Source: Neodiprion pinetum (taxonomy: Eukaryota; Arthropoda; Insecta; Hymenoptera; Diprionidae). Taken from it: a stretch of 64,000 nucleotides of DNA. This document shows positions 23,401-36,640 of the stretch, in pieces. Each line of letters begins with the position of its first letter. Position 1 is the stretch's first letter. The position numbers and the translations under genes were made by a program. The stretch covers positions 8,046,001-8,110,000 of the forward strand of contig NC_060238.1 in the NCBI RefSeq assembly GCF_021155775.2, written 5' to 3'. The notes beneath the pieces are model-generated. The model saw only the letters and a program-made list of their open reading frames with translations, was not told the DNA's origin and did no database searches.

Positions 23401-26400
23401 ATCTTGAAATTTAAAAATCTACGTACAATACTCACTAAAGAATATTAAGCTTCCGTTGATCCAATGAACATAATCATTCGACACGGCTAAAATGTGTCAA
23501 CATTGCGAAAAACCAGAAATATACAATCCGTGCCAATTGTTCTCGCCCATTCTGCATCCCCATAATTTTTGACGTTTTTATCCCATACTTGCACCCACCT
23601 GCCGTTGGGGACATTTTGTGAGTAAGCGAAAAGAAGGTTGTATCTAACAATAAGTGATGTTCATTGCGTAGTTGCAGGAAATGATCAATGCCTTTGTCCA
23701 TAAAGTTGCCATTTGCTTGTACAAGAACACGGAGTATCAGCGAGTGCCTTTTAAAATCCCATCTAAGTTGTCGTGTCCTCTGACTTTCGGTACAAGATTC
23801 TGATGCCTTATTGTTAGTCTATCCTTCCGTAGCTTGAATTAACAGTCAGGGAAAAGGAAGAGACGGAATTAAGCGAACTCGAGGAAATCCAGAGAGGCTG
23901 GCAAAAACCACTCTGCAACAGACACGCTCGTATCTTGTGTTATTGTGAGATACGTTGCTTCTAGATTACACCGAGAAATCAAAGTACCGCGTGCCGCCTT
24001 TGAAAAGAGGTGCCGAATGATTACACACTCGTTATTAATCGAGTCTATAGGTACTCAGACTCCGAGTAATACTATGTATAATTATGACTCTACTCGCATT
24101 CACGTCTATCAGTGGGATTAGGTGCTTCGGTTGTTCCCACGATTTTCATGTCTAATTTTTTTCTCTCTCCTTCTTGCGCTAAACTCAACACCCTATATCC
24201 ACTCGTCATCACGGTTGTGTCTAGATGGAAAAATTATACCTCTGTACTGCTCTTCTAGCATTTTTGGGGGTCGGCCATTATACAATTAGTTGTAAGCTTA
24301 GGAAATTACTCGATGGACGCAAAGCCTTCCGATGATCTCGAGTTACTTGTCACGACTTTGAACTGATTTGGAAAGACTTGTTTTATGCTTGATATTTCGA
24401 GGATGAAACACTCCAAGCGTCTTCATTACATCAGAAACGTTCAGGTCAGAACTGACATTGCGTGTGGCTAATAGTGAGTTTCGAAGACTTGAGTAAATTT
24501 TCATCAATCTTCATGGAATTTGCCTTTTTTTTTTTTAAGTCGGCAGTTTATGTCTCCCAAAAACCGTAAAACATCGAACGACGAATCGTGTGTCAGTAAA
24601 TCATTTCAATCTTCTATACGCCACTTGCGATTTGTAAATTGTGACCTCCTCAAGTGGAGAAAAAAATTAATGTACTTCTTGGTTATTATTCCTGGTGTAA
24701 AAAGCAATTTTTTTTTTATTTTGACTTTGCTTATACAGTTTTCTATCCATGATTTAATGCATGCTGAAATTTTCGAAACATTTCTATTTCACAGCTAACA
24801 ATCTATTGTAAGCGAATCATTCCTACAAGTTGAAAAACATTTAGATTACAGTGAAAAGTGAGCGAGTCGGCTGCAGTAGATTGTGTGCAGCTTCATATAA
24901 AGCTAATTTTTTAATTAGGAGTGCATTCTTTTCAACAACTTTTCAATTCCTGATTGTCCCACGTTATACTATCGGCAGCGTGTAAGCAAGATGAACGTGC
25001 AGTGCAACCGTTCGAAATATGGAATAGCGAACGACTTCGTGAGAAGTTCAGCCGCGTTTGTACCGCACTTTCTCGCTGCAGCTAGCCGCCTTCATCTTTT
25101 AATATTATTGTTCACCTAGTTTTGGAGTTTGTATGGCAAGCGAAGAGTATTCCTTTACCATAGAAAGTGTACTATGTAATTCTACCGATTAAGAATCAAA
25201 AATCTAGCCAAAACTATCACGAATGAAAGCGGACATAGTAACAGAGTTCCTGAACTTTGCTGACGATCTGAAACCCTTTCCGATCACAATTATGCTACTC
25301 GTTTCCAATTTAATCATTACCCACAAGCCATTACTGTTTTCCGAAAGGAATTTTCTCTAAAAGTGCACAGACAATGTTTCTTAACGACAGTTCGCTAATT
25401 TTTCAATCTAGTACCATTTAACTGCCGTCTTTTTCTTAAGATAGTTAACATAAGGTATCTTCACTTGAACTTGAAGGCTGTTGGTACAATTCAAACTCAT
25501 TAAAGTCATCGGAATCTGTCAAGAGTCGCATAAATTCCCTTCAAGTGAGTTGTCATATGAAGTACCAAGCTTTTGGATCGATGAAGTTCGTACGTCAGGC
25601 ATAGACTCGACTCGGGAATGGTAAACCCTGGTCTCGTTACTTCAACGTTCAAAAATCTTCTGCATATGATTATCTATAGTACCTGAAAAGCTATGAGGCT
25701 GAAGTTGATAACATTATCGTAACGAAACATTGGGGAAAATTTGATTATTTTCTTATTTTCACAATCAGAGTTCCTTCAAAGTGGAACTAAGATTTCAAAA
25801 TATGAATATGTCTTATTTTATTACGGCTCGCTTAATTTCAAACAATTCCAAGGCCGCGAAAGAAAATTTTCTTCAGCCTAAATCGTTACAATAACGTTAC
25901 CAACTTCAACATGATGAAAACCTGACCGAAACACAGCGATAAAAGCCGTGTGATGGGTTGAAAAGCTGCTGTTTTTACACGCTTCGAAACTTTGGAAGGC
26001 AACAAGTTTATACGCGGTTTATTATGTGTGTCACAGTGTTCACGGGTGACCAGATTCGGGATTTATCGGGCAGTCACGATGCGGGGTTTCTGCCTTTCAG
26101 TTTCCAGCATCGCGTCGCCTGCATGCTCTGAGCTTCTAGCGTTCGTTATCGTTGATGTTATTTTCATCATCATCATCATAGCGATTTTGACGAGATGACG
26201 GAAACATATCAAGAGAGCGTGTAAGTAAACGCCTATTTTTGAGGCGCTCGTTAACCGATTTGCGTAACCCATTCGTGAGTGTATAACACCATCGATACGG
26301 GTGTAAGATGCTGCAACGGGTCACGCGGTTGCTTCGAACTCTGTTGGTTTAGCTGCCGTCCAGCGGCTCTCCATCTCTCTCTCTCTTTCTCCTCTCTCTT

Positions 26401-27760
26401 AGCCTCTTACGCAACGCATCGTTACTCTACCTTAACGCAGATAACCTTTCAGCAAAATATTCAACCATGTACTCCAACGCATGACTCAAGCTCTGCGATC
26501 TCTTCTTGACTCAATGAGCTTTAACTCCTGTCGGTAATGCTGAATGATCCATGGTTTCTGCGAAAGAAGGAATTGGGGTGATTCGGTTCGCTCGAAATGC
26601 TCATCAAGAAATTTGGTCTATCATCGTAATCAGCAATTGACGATACATCATAAATATTTTCTACACAGAGATTTCAATCACAATGGAAAGGTCGAAAATG
26701 GTGTGATCGTTGGAGGATTAGCTGCGTTTAGAAAGTTTCCCGTCCACAAAACGATCGAGTCAAGACCGTCTTCTGTAAGTTTTTCATTTGAAAACTCTAG
26801 ATAATCTAGTGTATACTTTTGCTAGAACATTATTACCGATTGCTGAAGGTCTGAATCATCGTTTATGTCCCTGACTCATTCGGGATTAGTAAGTTCCTGC
26901 ATTCCTCATGGGATAAAAGGATAAGGTTTGAGTGGCGTGGTAAGAAATAATTAATGAGTAATGACAAAGACAGTAAACGAGTAAAAAGTATACTATACTG
27001 ATTCGGACGCTCGTCTATAGTTTCAAATTCATTAAAAATATTTTTTCATGTACCCGAACTTTTCATATATCTGCAAGCTTGAATCTACCGAAAGTTTCGC
27101 TCGGCCAAGTTTGATCAAAAACTCAAGATGCCACTGATACTGACTTTCAACCATCACTTTTCGACGGATCGCTGAAACCTGCTGAGCATGGAGTTGTGAA
27201 CTTCAGCCTAATCACCTATCCCATCGCTATTGGAACTCAGTGTTGGTATCTGTTTGGTATCTTCTCTCGAGCTTCATCGGTTGCAACTTCAGGTCCATAA
27301 GCTTGATCAAACACTTTTATACTGTAACTATGAAGAGTTTTGGTAGCAAATTTTTAAGGGTTGCAGATTGAAACTTGGGAAGTTGGCTTCAAGCTAAATG
27401 TTGCGATGACTTACAAGAGGTAGTATTTTTCACCCGGTATCATTTAGTGACTACTTAACTTCATCGATCAAAACTTCAGATACCTATGATAATTGTTCCT
27501 TCCGTATCTCGCGTATTCACAACTATACATCAGAGTAATCTCAGATCGTGGTTTTCGAGTATCAGTACCGACTTGTCTATGTCACTACTGGCTTGAATTG
27601 GCATTTGTGGGTGTAGTAATTCGCGACAAGATCGAAAGCTCGAAACCCTCTACAGATATGGCTACATCCATGAACATACATGTAGATACGTACGCGTAAT
27701 AACGTACAGTTACCATCTACGGTACTGGCGATGAATTCAGCTCAAGGAGATGAGGCTTAC
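20433..27760. other. Non-genic region
   Basis: No supported gene. Contents are short open frames without domains, a CT-rich simple repeat near 26370, a short (CAT)n run near 26165, and scattered A/T tracts. A 71-codon frame at 22958-23173 on the plus strand has somewhat GC-rich third positions, but no splice signals or recognised motif. Confidence 0.4.
26367..26400 (+). repeat. CT-rich simple repeat
   Basis: An imperfect (CT)n/(TCTC)n tract of about 34 bases. No associated gene is visible. Confidence 0.8.
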
Positions 27761-27831
27761 CTGCTCCGTGCACCGGAGCATAAACCCGGGCCGAAAGAAG
27801 CACCGGATAGATATAAATTACAGATCTTCAT
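27761..27831 (-). CDS. Possible first coding exon, minus strand
   Basis: On the minus strand an ATG at 27831 opens 23 codons (MKICNLYLSGASFGPGLCSG and a few more) that run to a good 5' splice site, GAGCAG/GTAAGC, at 27761/27760. Immediately upstream (27840-28080) is a CpG-rich patch with promoter-type motifs. Together these could be the start of a gene reading leftward. No second exon with matching phase was identified, and so short a frame with a donor can arise by chance. Confidence 0.2.
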
Positions 27832-28080
27832 CGGGTTCGTGAACATGCGCAGTGCCGTTTGCGCATGACGCCTGCGTTATAGACAAGGATATAATAATAC
27901 GAGCGAATCGCCGCGTCCCGATTGTGGGTATCTTGTATCATACGAGCTCGAGCAAAATACGAGCTACGTCTCGGATTGCGCGGCGGTCCTTCACGTGATT
28001 CATTCGCGTGCGTAGTATGGGACTGTCGATAAATAATCGCAAAACAAACCTGAATCTGACGAAGTCCGCGATCTTATAAA
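27832..28080 (-). promoter_or_regulatory. CpG-rich promoter-like patch
   Basis: In an AT-rich setting this stretch is rich in CpG. It contains two GCGCATG-type half sites facing each other (27844-27867), which resemble NRF-1/Ewg binding motifs, and GTCGATAAA near 28024, close to the DRE core TATCGATA. The motifs fit a housekeeping-type insect promoter. Transcription start and direction are not visible directly. Confidence 0.25.
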
Positions 28081-30554
28081 CGGGGGGGATAATCTCCTAA
28101 CTTGCCAATTATTGACACGGATTTAGGCATTGTATTACCGTCGTGATGAAAAAAATTTCCATTGTAGCTGTACCTACTATGGTTGGATTGTCCTCCTGTC
28201 TCTCACGTTCAGAGCCTCAGAAGAGAAAAATAACATCAGGTTAATTTTGCGCAAAAAAAAAGTCCCGTGATAGTTTGATTGCGGTTTTTTTCGCGAAAAA
28301 AAAATAAGCCACATCCTGATTCGTGCGGGCTGGATTATTCTACAGGTGTGTAGTTTCGAATTTTTGAACAAGTATTATGGCTTACAATTAGTTGTCCTGT
28401 CGAAATTCACCTCTGCACTTGATGAAACAACAAACACTAGACAACCGATTGTCTTTTCGATTTTAAAAACTCTTCTATCGGGCAGATTTTTTTTTTGTTT
28501 TTTTTTTTTTTTTTTTTAGTCAGAGTGTGTTCAGGTACAAGTCAGCGTCTATGAGGTGGCGGCGAAATCATTGTTGTTAGATGCAGTCAAAGTAAAAGTG
28601 GTTCTCGTGCGTAATGGTGTAGACCAGGTGGTTTATGGGAGTTGAAGTCAAGGTGTCGTAGACTAACAATTCATAATAGGTAAATAAAATGCGAAGAATC
28701 ATTTGTAATAAATCTTTGAGCAGTTGTGACTTCCTCGAACACTAGACGAACAGCTAATTTGTAGTGTCTCAAAATTTGTTTAAAGAAAATTGATTGATTT
28801 GAACAAAGGAAACATTGTTCGTTTGTTTTTTCAATGCTAAAATTATATTGTTTATCAGATTACGACGTTTCAGGACTCATTAGATTGGCCAATGAATTGC
28901 TTGCAAACCAGCTGAAAATGGATGTTCAGTAACCTTCAAAAAGTTTATTGATTATAACTTGCCACGATTTTGCATACGATGATTTTGTAATAAACTAGAA
29001 TTGCCCAAAAATTGATTTACAAAAATCAAAATATCAGCTATGATCATTTCAGATCTGTATGATTGCTTTAAAATCACTAACAATCGACTTTCTCTAGATT
29101 CAAATCCTTACATAAATTTGTTTGATTTTTATTCTTGAGAGATATTGTTCTATTTAAGTGCAAGTTAATATACTTCGTTAACAGCTTTTGAACCTTTGTT
29201 TAACTTTTTTCCTCAGACAGTAGGTTTGATACTTCCTTAAATGGTGCTTCTCATGGCTGAAAGAAATATTATATTGTTATTCATACATTATTCAAGCAAT
29301 AAAGAGTGAGAACCACGCCAATTGCAGTTCAGCCCACCAACATCTAAGGTACCCATTAAGGTGAACAAAGAAACTCGAAACAGGTAAAAAGAATAGGCAA
29401 AAAAAAGTAGTAAATAAAGGAATTCGAGAAACTATTCATTTTTTCGTAAAAAAATTTGTCAAATTCTCTAAGACGTAGTTTAAAAATCATTTAATCAATC
29501 CCGTAAAAAAAAAAACTACGCAGAAAAAATATTTGACGAATTTAATGGTTTCACTACTAAATAACCGAAATTATTGTTCTAATAAACTTTTTCACCGAAT
29601 CGAATGACATTTCTTTTAATCTGCAATAAAGCATTTCGCTCGTCACAATTGATTGCCATATTTGGTACATTCAACAAATCCTTTCTCTGCAGTATGCTTA
29701 ACCAACGAACAATTCTTCAGCACCCATGACAACTTATTCCCGTTTGACGAGCGTACTCCGGTATTATTTATTCGTCGAGTCATACGTACAGGCGTGGTTA
29801 TGTAAGAACCTCCAGTTGGTACCCGAGTACCCATAAACCGGGCCGTATGAATTCCTACGGGCGCTTGAGGGGAACTCGGGTCTCAATAGTTGGATATTCA
29901 ATATTCGAGGGCTGGTGGACCGTGTCCTTGGGATATGAAATTACACACTTAATTCATTTCGTATCCGCAACGTGTACCAATAACGCATATAGCATTTATG
30001 GAACAGTGTTACGAGTCGTGTTTTCGCGGAGCTTAATGGCGAACAGGAGATCATGAGAGTCGATAATAGGTCGGTGGGTTTTTCCTTCGGAGAATTCTGA
30101 AGGAGCAACGTGCGCAGCCGATTTGATCATCGCACTCTCTCCCGTATGTTTATTACGAGATCTTTGCAGTACCTGTTACGAAACTTGACAAATCATTACG
30201 AGATAAGATCATTCTTCCCACACAGACATCGGCCCGAAACGATTATAAAAATAAACCAACGGAATGAACCCGTATTTCAAATTGTTATACAATAACTAGA
30301 TTGTCCCACTTCTTTATTCCGTTTGCTATTTAAGAATTATAGACAGTCGTCAGCATAAAGCAAACTCGCACGACTTGTCGGACTCTAATTTACGCAAACA
30401 AAATCAGTCACAGTTTTTTTTCAAAGATTCGGATCACTTTACAAGTTTGTTATTTTGGGAATATTATTTGAAATTCATGATTAAACGTTTCTTCATCATT
30501 GCCAAGGGATGTTGATTGGATCAAACCTATAACTTCAATCGCGTCTGTGAATCT
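28081..30554. other. Non-genic region
   Basis: AT-rich sequence with a T run of about 30 bases interrupted by one G (28487-28518) and short open frames only. I see no gene, RNA or structured repeat. Confidence 0.5.
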
Positions 30555-30996
30555 ATATGGGAAAGTCTGCACTATTTCGACCTAGGTCTGACCCTTGACC
30601 TCTTGGATTTGGGTACACGGTTTTTTATATGATTGGTCTCACTTTGAAAGGCACTCGGTTTTTTTTTTTAGATTTTTGTGACACGATTTGAATTTTCTGC
30701 AATTTTTCAAAAGCATGTTATTGATCGACATAATTTAAAAATCTCCCCACTCCGGCTCTAGGCTCAAAAATTTTGATACCTGACACACGATTTTTCAGAA
30801 TTTTATCCGCTTTTTAAATTGTGTCGATCAATAACATGCCTTTGAAAAATTGTAGAAAATTCAAACGGTGTCGAAAAAATCTAAAAAAAAGACCGAGCGC
30901 CTTTTAAAGTGAGAACAATCGTATAAAAAATTGCGGGCTAAATCCAAGAGGTCAAGGGTCAGACCCAGATCGAAATGGTATGGAGTGCCCCATATG
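30555..30996. mobile_element. 442-bp palindromic (foldback) element
   Basis: The left arm (about 30555-30743) and right arm (about 30805-30996) are inverted copies at roughly 80-85% identity by eye. The outer tips share ATATGGG and the inner arms share TGTTATTGATCGACA. The spacer is about 60 bases. A shared block GGTCTGACCCTTGACCTCTT in the left arm is matched in the right arm. There is no coding capacity. The amount of divergence between the arms suggests an old insertion. Target duplication is not obvious. Confidence 0.65.
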
Positions 30997-33900
30997 TTTA
31001 ATCTTTATAACTTTCATCATCGAACATTGACATTGTCGCCATTTCAATAAACTTATAAATAATCAAGAGCTAGGAATTGACCTTAAACAACGAAATTCCA
31101 AAATTTCCACGAATAATTTTCAACTTTGTAGGTATTATACTTACCATTCGGTACCAACTTCTCTGCATTGTCTCCAGGAACTCGGTGCCATCTAAACTTA
31201 CTCGCGCTTTTCATACAAGCCTCGTTAGCTCAAATTAGAATTTCACGGGACTAGAATCGCCCGGAGATTGCGATCACATTCATTTTTGCGACTGAACAAA
31301 TCGGTCTCAAACCTTGAGGGATAAAATTTGAACCATTTGTGAGGCAATTTATCGGCATGATAATTTCTGACTCGCCTTCCAAAGTTTCGCGAAAGAAAAC
31401 TTAACTTTGCGATAGCACCGAGAAATTCGGTACCCTGAGTCAATTTTGCATCTCCAGAATCTAAGCAAAGACAAAAGTTTTGTGCATGCAGTGCAAAATT
31501 GCTTGCTTACACTCGGCTTCTATGGATATTGCAGTTTCACGCTTCGGAGAGCGATGCGCTGTCTAAAATCTGGGTCAGGAATGGTCGAGGAATTCTATGA
31601 GAGAGCAAAGTCTCCCGGCTCTCGAAACCCGCGTAGGATAATTTTATCACTTCCTATTTATTCTTACACTAGCTGCGGCACGCATGCTCTCGGTTGCAGT
31701 TTGTACTGGAGAACAATTCATCCATCGCGTCAGTAGGTATCAATTTTTCCGAGCACCATAATGCATCGTCTGAAATCGTGTTATTGTTTATGTTCTTGCA
31801 AATATCTCCTTCTTTTCTGCAATTCCAATTGTTGCGTTGACTTTTTGGTTTACATTTTCCGCCCATGTTTCGTGGCCAATGAGTTGTCTCACCATGTTCA
31901 ATACAAGAAAGTCCTCTTTACGGCGTCCTTACGGTTTGAGTACAGCTACTTATCACCTGATTTGGAAGTGCTTTTTAAACACAAACGCCGTTCATGAAAG
32001 AAGTGTTCCTTTAGAGTTCCCAATATTAGAATCGCGCCTCTCTAAATCCGGGAATTCGTAGCCCGAACACTTACGTGGATCTACTTTACTCTGAACCGAC
32101 AAAGGGTCAAAACAGCTCGACACATGTTCAAAGTCCAGGAGCCGAGTTGACGACAGTACCTACCGGGGTTTGCGACAGAAGCAAGCTTCCGGTGTGGTAG
32201 GAGGAATGCTGATCAGTTTCCGGTGTCCCCAACAGTCAGCGCGCTACTCGCTTTGGGCTGGAACCGTGTATTATTTCGTCTTGGTAGGTGGTAATCAGCA
32301 GCATTGCGTGAAAAAAAGAAGTCAAAAAAACTCCCAGGGTAGAAAGTTTTCGTTATTGGAAAGATCAAAAAAAAAAAAAAATGCAATTCCCCAATTTCCT
32401 CTCCGTACCTCCAAACTCGTCCGCGGAGTGAGTTGATGTATTTGGAAAGAGTTTGAACACGAGAACAGGATAAGGTCTGACGATGAGTTTGAAAGATCTC
32501 TTCTGTGCGCCACCTTATTCTTGTAGTCGGTTACAGGCGACAAGTTATCATACCGTCTGCGGTGTTTTTGAAGCTGTACATTGTACATGCACGTGTATGT
32601 ACGAGTCGTGAGTTGACGGGTGATACAGAGCGTGTTAAGATCAAAACAAGGTGAAACACGAAACCATAAGGATTGAAACGTGAGGAACTGTTATCTCCTG
32701 TTTTTTGGGACTGAGGAGGGCGTGCTATCTCGTCAATCTTCACCTACGAAGCTGTAGCGATACCGAACCTGATTCTTCTGTCACAATTAGCCTCGGCCAG
32801 CATTTAAAACCCGGAGACATTATGAGCATGAAATTTATGAATTATACACAGGTACATTTTACGTAATACGTATAAGGCCTGTCGACTGTCAAGCAGCATG
32901 CTCTGTCACTGCCTATCATGCGGGTCGCAATTGAGTTGCCCTTGATTCGATAATCACGCCTTCCTATAACTACTTCCCTAAAACGAAAAGGTGCTAACAA
33001 TTTTTTTTTTTTTTTTTATCACTTGAACGCGAGGTTTGATTTTTAAAATTTTTTGTTTACTATAGAATAAAAAATGTATCGTAAATTCTAGTAATCTTTG
33101 TGGACAAGCCTCAAATTATGGATGTACAGTAAGTTTTATTTTATACTGTCATTGGAAATAGGATGTATAGATGTTGGATTTTCGGGTCGAAATTGTCAAA
33201 TTTAGCAGGAGTTGTGAAATATATATACACAAGGGTCAACGAATTCTTACACGATTAAAATATATCCATACTTTGAAAACTATTTCATCACTTTCGGACA
33301 ATGCAAAATATGAGTTATTACAGTTACTGTGAATGGCCGCCAGATGTCGCACCGTACTCTGCGCTCCCGCATATAAAATCAAAATCCGTTTCCACAAGTG
33401 TCAGAGATTACTTCTGATTTTATGCAGCGTATGTTTTGAAGTCTACTGTTTCGCCGTACATTCAGTATCAGCATAATACAAATATAACGAAACAGAATTT
33501 TCGTTTCACGATTATCAATTGCATTGTTTCGAGGTGGAATTGTGTTTTAAATAATCAATCCTTTTCGTTCTTCGACGCATGTTCTTTTTACACGTATCGC
33601 GCCGCGTTCGCGATGCACAGACTTCTAAAACCGCGATCTGCGAGGGAGTCAGACACTTTATACGCATGGCAATAATCAGAGCATGGTATAAATGTTGTAA
33701 ACGGCAGGATGCCTCTGTAATCACCGGATCTTCTTCTCCAACACGTCGACTAATTTACATTCCGTCTTATCCGCGATCTCTATGCCTCGCGAATGCCTCA
33801 GCCGTATTTTGGAGGTGTATAATAGAACCCGAGTCCGCCGTCTTGAAGAGCGGAAAACTGGGGAAAATGTTTTGTCGAAACAGAGAAACATTCTTCAGTC

Positions 33901-34384
33901 AATTTTTTATCCACCATGAAAAAGTTGTTCCACATGCTGCATTGTGAAAAAATTATTTAATAATGAAGTTTGTCGGCTTCAAATTCTTTCAATTTTAACG
34001 CAATTTGTTTTCCATCAAGGACACTTCTCCTTTCTTCTTACTCCGTGGATCAGGACTCTAAGTATTGCAATATCCAAACTTTCCGGTAGACAGCGCTATA
34101 AGCAAAGAGGTCAACAACATTTCACTTCTATTACTTCTTTTCCCTCTCTTTTTAGAAAAGATTGAAAAAAAAATAATCGCACTTCTGATATAACTCCATG
34201 AAATAATTCGTATTCCGTATAACCAAGCTGCAAGTTTTATTAGATTGTATTTGAATTCTTGTTTCGTGTACATGGTTTTCTCTCTTCTGAAGATGACGCG
34301 AGTAAAATGTCACCAATTTAAACTATCATCAAAGCCTAAGGTGCATCACTGACATGAAAATGTCGCAAATAGTGGTGATTCAAA
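30997..34384. other. Non-genic region
   Basis: No supported gene. Short frames at 31446-31736, 31837-32061 and 33579-33947 (plus) lack domains and splice context. T runs occur at 32999-33018 and an A run at 32368. Confidence 0.4.
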
Positions 34385-34697
34385 ACGTTTGTTGGTATTA
34401 TAGTCTATTTTGTTTTTTATTAATGGACCGATAGTAGTAAAAATAAACGTGACATTTTACTCGGTCGGTAATGACTAACTATAACATCCTCTTAACTTGG
34501 TTCTCCCGTAGTGGAAGGACCAAGTTAGCACTCACAACGTTTGTTGGTATGATTGTCGGGTAAGGCAAACATTTTTCTTTTTAACGGACCGATAATAGTC
34601 AAAATAAGTGTGACATTTTACTCGGTCGGTAATGACTAACTGTAGCATCCTCTCAACGCGGCTCTCCCGCAGCTCAAAGACCAATTTAGTATTCAAA
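34385..34697 (+). repeat. Two-unit tandem duplication, 152-bp period
   Basis: Both units start ACGTTTGTTGGTAT (34385 and 34537) and share the block TTTTACTCGGTCGGTAATGA near their middle and CTCTCCCG-like ends. The units differ by many substitutions, so the duplication is not recent. No open frame is conserved between them. Confidence 0.75.
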
Positions 34698-35129
34698 GCT
34701 GGCCGCGTCCACTCGCTTTCACGGATCATGTTAATGCTAATGCGATCCTAAACTCACTCATGCCTGCAGCAGTCACAAGTGGCGCTTATACCACGTCCCG
34801 CGGATCGCACTAGTGATTGTGTGATTCACTCGAATCAATTGGCAGGCTGCGCGCACCGCTTCGGGTACATCGCATTGTCTTCACCTGGGAGACGAATAGC
34901 TTTCAGACTACACGGTGCCCATGTCCGTCGATCCCGAGCCCTAAAAGCTCACGTCTTCACTGTCAGAAGTATTTCAAGCTGTTGTGCTGTACTAATTATC
35001 AATTAGCCGTATGTAAGGGTGGTCCGGTGAACACACTTTTAGTTAGGTGATTTTAGTTAATCGGGTTTAAGTAAACAGTCGATTTCAACCAAATAAGACG
35101 TATAAGCTTATTGTTGGAATAGATAGATA

Positions 35130-35666
35130 AATTGCATGTAAACTGAATAACTCATTTTTATCAATTTTCATTTATACTATGGTACCCGAAAATATGAGAA
35201 CAAAAATTTTTCAGGTCGCAGTATTGTTGATATTTTTAGGTGCAAAAAATCTCATTTTCCTGAAAAACCGATGACTTAAGCTCTGACAAATAGTGAACCC
35301 TTTCATGTATACATTTTTCCTTAGATGAACTCGAAATTTTGCATACATGAGCTTTTGGGATCGCTGATTACGAATCTGAACTGGAAATACGAAAATTCAA
35401 TATCATGGATCAAATATGACTGACAAACAAAAACAATATGAAGAAACATTGTGAAAAAATTTTTTAAAATTTGTGATAAATTTGTGTTTTTTTTTTCGTG
35501 GTAAAGTACGAATTTTGACGATTTATTTACATGTGAATATGTTTGTAGTAAATAAAAAACAAATAAATTGAATTTTTTCCCTTGGACTTAGAAACATTTC
35601 AGGGAACATGTAGAACCAAAAAACTTGGCAGTTATCAAAAAAGTAGCTTAGTAAATGAAATGCTGC

Positions 35667-35697
<31 letters not shown>

Positions 35698-35735
35698 GAC
35701 ACTCAGCGTACCAGCGTGAACTAAACGGTTAAATT
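35130..35735 (-). repeat. Interspersed repeat family, copy 2 (inverted)
   Basis: Read on the minus strand this begins with TTAACCGTTTAGTTCACGC, aligning with the TTAACTCTTTGAGACACAGC start of copy 1 at 3775. It later contains CAGATTCGTAATCAGCGATC, matching the repeated internal motif of copy 1. The two copies are strongly diverged and 31 kb apart. A 28-base A run (35667-35694) interrupts this copy. Confidence 0.5.
35667..35694 (+). repeat. 28-base poly(A) run
   Basis: An uninterrupted run of A. It lies inside the inverted repeat-family copy and is not followed by a recognisable target duplication, so it is not taken as a retrotransposon tail. Confidence 0.9.
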
Positions 35736-36264
35736 GAATGAACATTATAGATTGATAAAAACTTTGCAAAGAATTTCGTGATACCTACGCCGTCCCTTTG
35801 ACCGCTGGGAATCCCCCAGATTTTGTACGGACCATCCCGAAGCTAGGGAGTGTAAAGCATCCGATTGCAAGCGCGCTTGGTGCCTGATCGTTTTACCAAA
35901 CCACTTAACTTCCACCTTGTGGCATACAAAACAGAAATGTCGACGCTCCGCGTGGCGCCGCAAGCGTCGGGACGTCACGGCCCTCCTCCATTACTTTTTA
36001 CTCCAACTCTCATTGTTTCACGTGCTTTATGAAATTCACTATGAAATTATTCTACCTCATTGGTGCTAATTTTTTCTTTTCATTCTATTTCTTCAATCCA
36101 TTCCGACGGTGGTGCAAATTTTTTCAACAGAGTGCAATTGAATTACACGTTTTCTCTCTTAGTCAATTATTCATACATATTGGGATGGAATGATACACCC
36201 TGTGAAACCCGGGAACGATTTATCCAATGGGATTACATCGTACTGCGTGATTGGAAAACCTATT

Positions 36265-36640
36265 CAGGGTGTCTGCTGCTCCTTAAATATCCTTGAGCCC
36301 TGGAATTATCCTGGACAACAAAGGTTGATCCTCAAGTCCTCGAAAAGTCCTGGAACATTTTAATTTGACCTGGAAAAGATGACACAATATATTTTCGATT
36401 GAAAATTGCGGTATTTCATTTGTAATACGCGCGTTAAATTTTAGCAGACGACGGACCATGCAGTTGTTCAAAATTCACTTTTTATATGAACTGTTATATA
36501 AATCTTTTGATTCAACATCTAACCAACTTGACCTATCCTTAAAACTTGGTAAAAAAATGAAATCAAGGACCTGGAATTTATCAGTCAATTGTTTCGGAAA
36601 CTCTTGGAATAGACTCTTATTGTGCAAAATCTCTGATTAA
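36265..36640 (+). repeat. hAT-like repeat fragment with CCTGGAA motifs
   Basis: Starts with CAGGGTGTCTGCTGCTCCTT and continues with repeated CCTGGAA/TCCTGGA blocks (36298-36380 and 36565-36610). A CAGGGTGTCTAC-type end followed by tandem CCTGGAAAA-type blocks is a common pattern of dispersed non-autonomous repeats in animal genomes, usually placed with hAT elements. The inverted motif ACACCCTG lies 60 bases upstream (36194-36202). Borders on the right are uncertain and no transposase is present. Confidence 0.35.
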
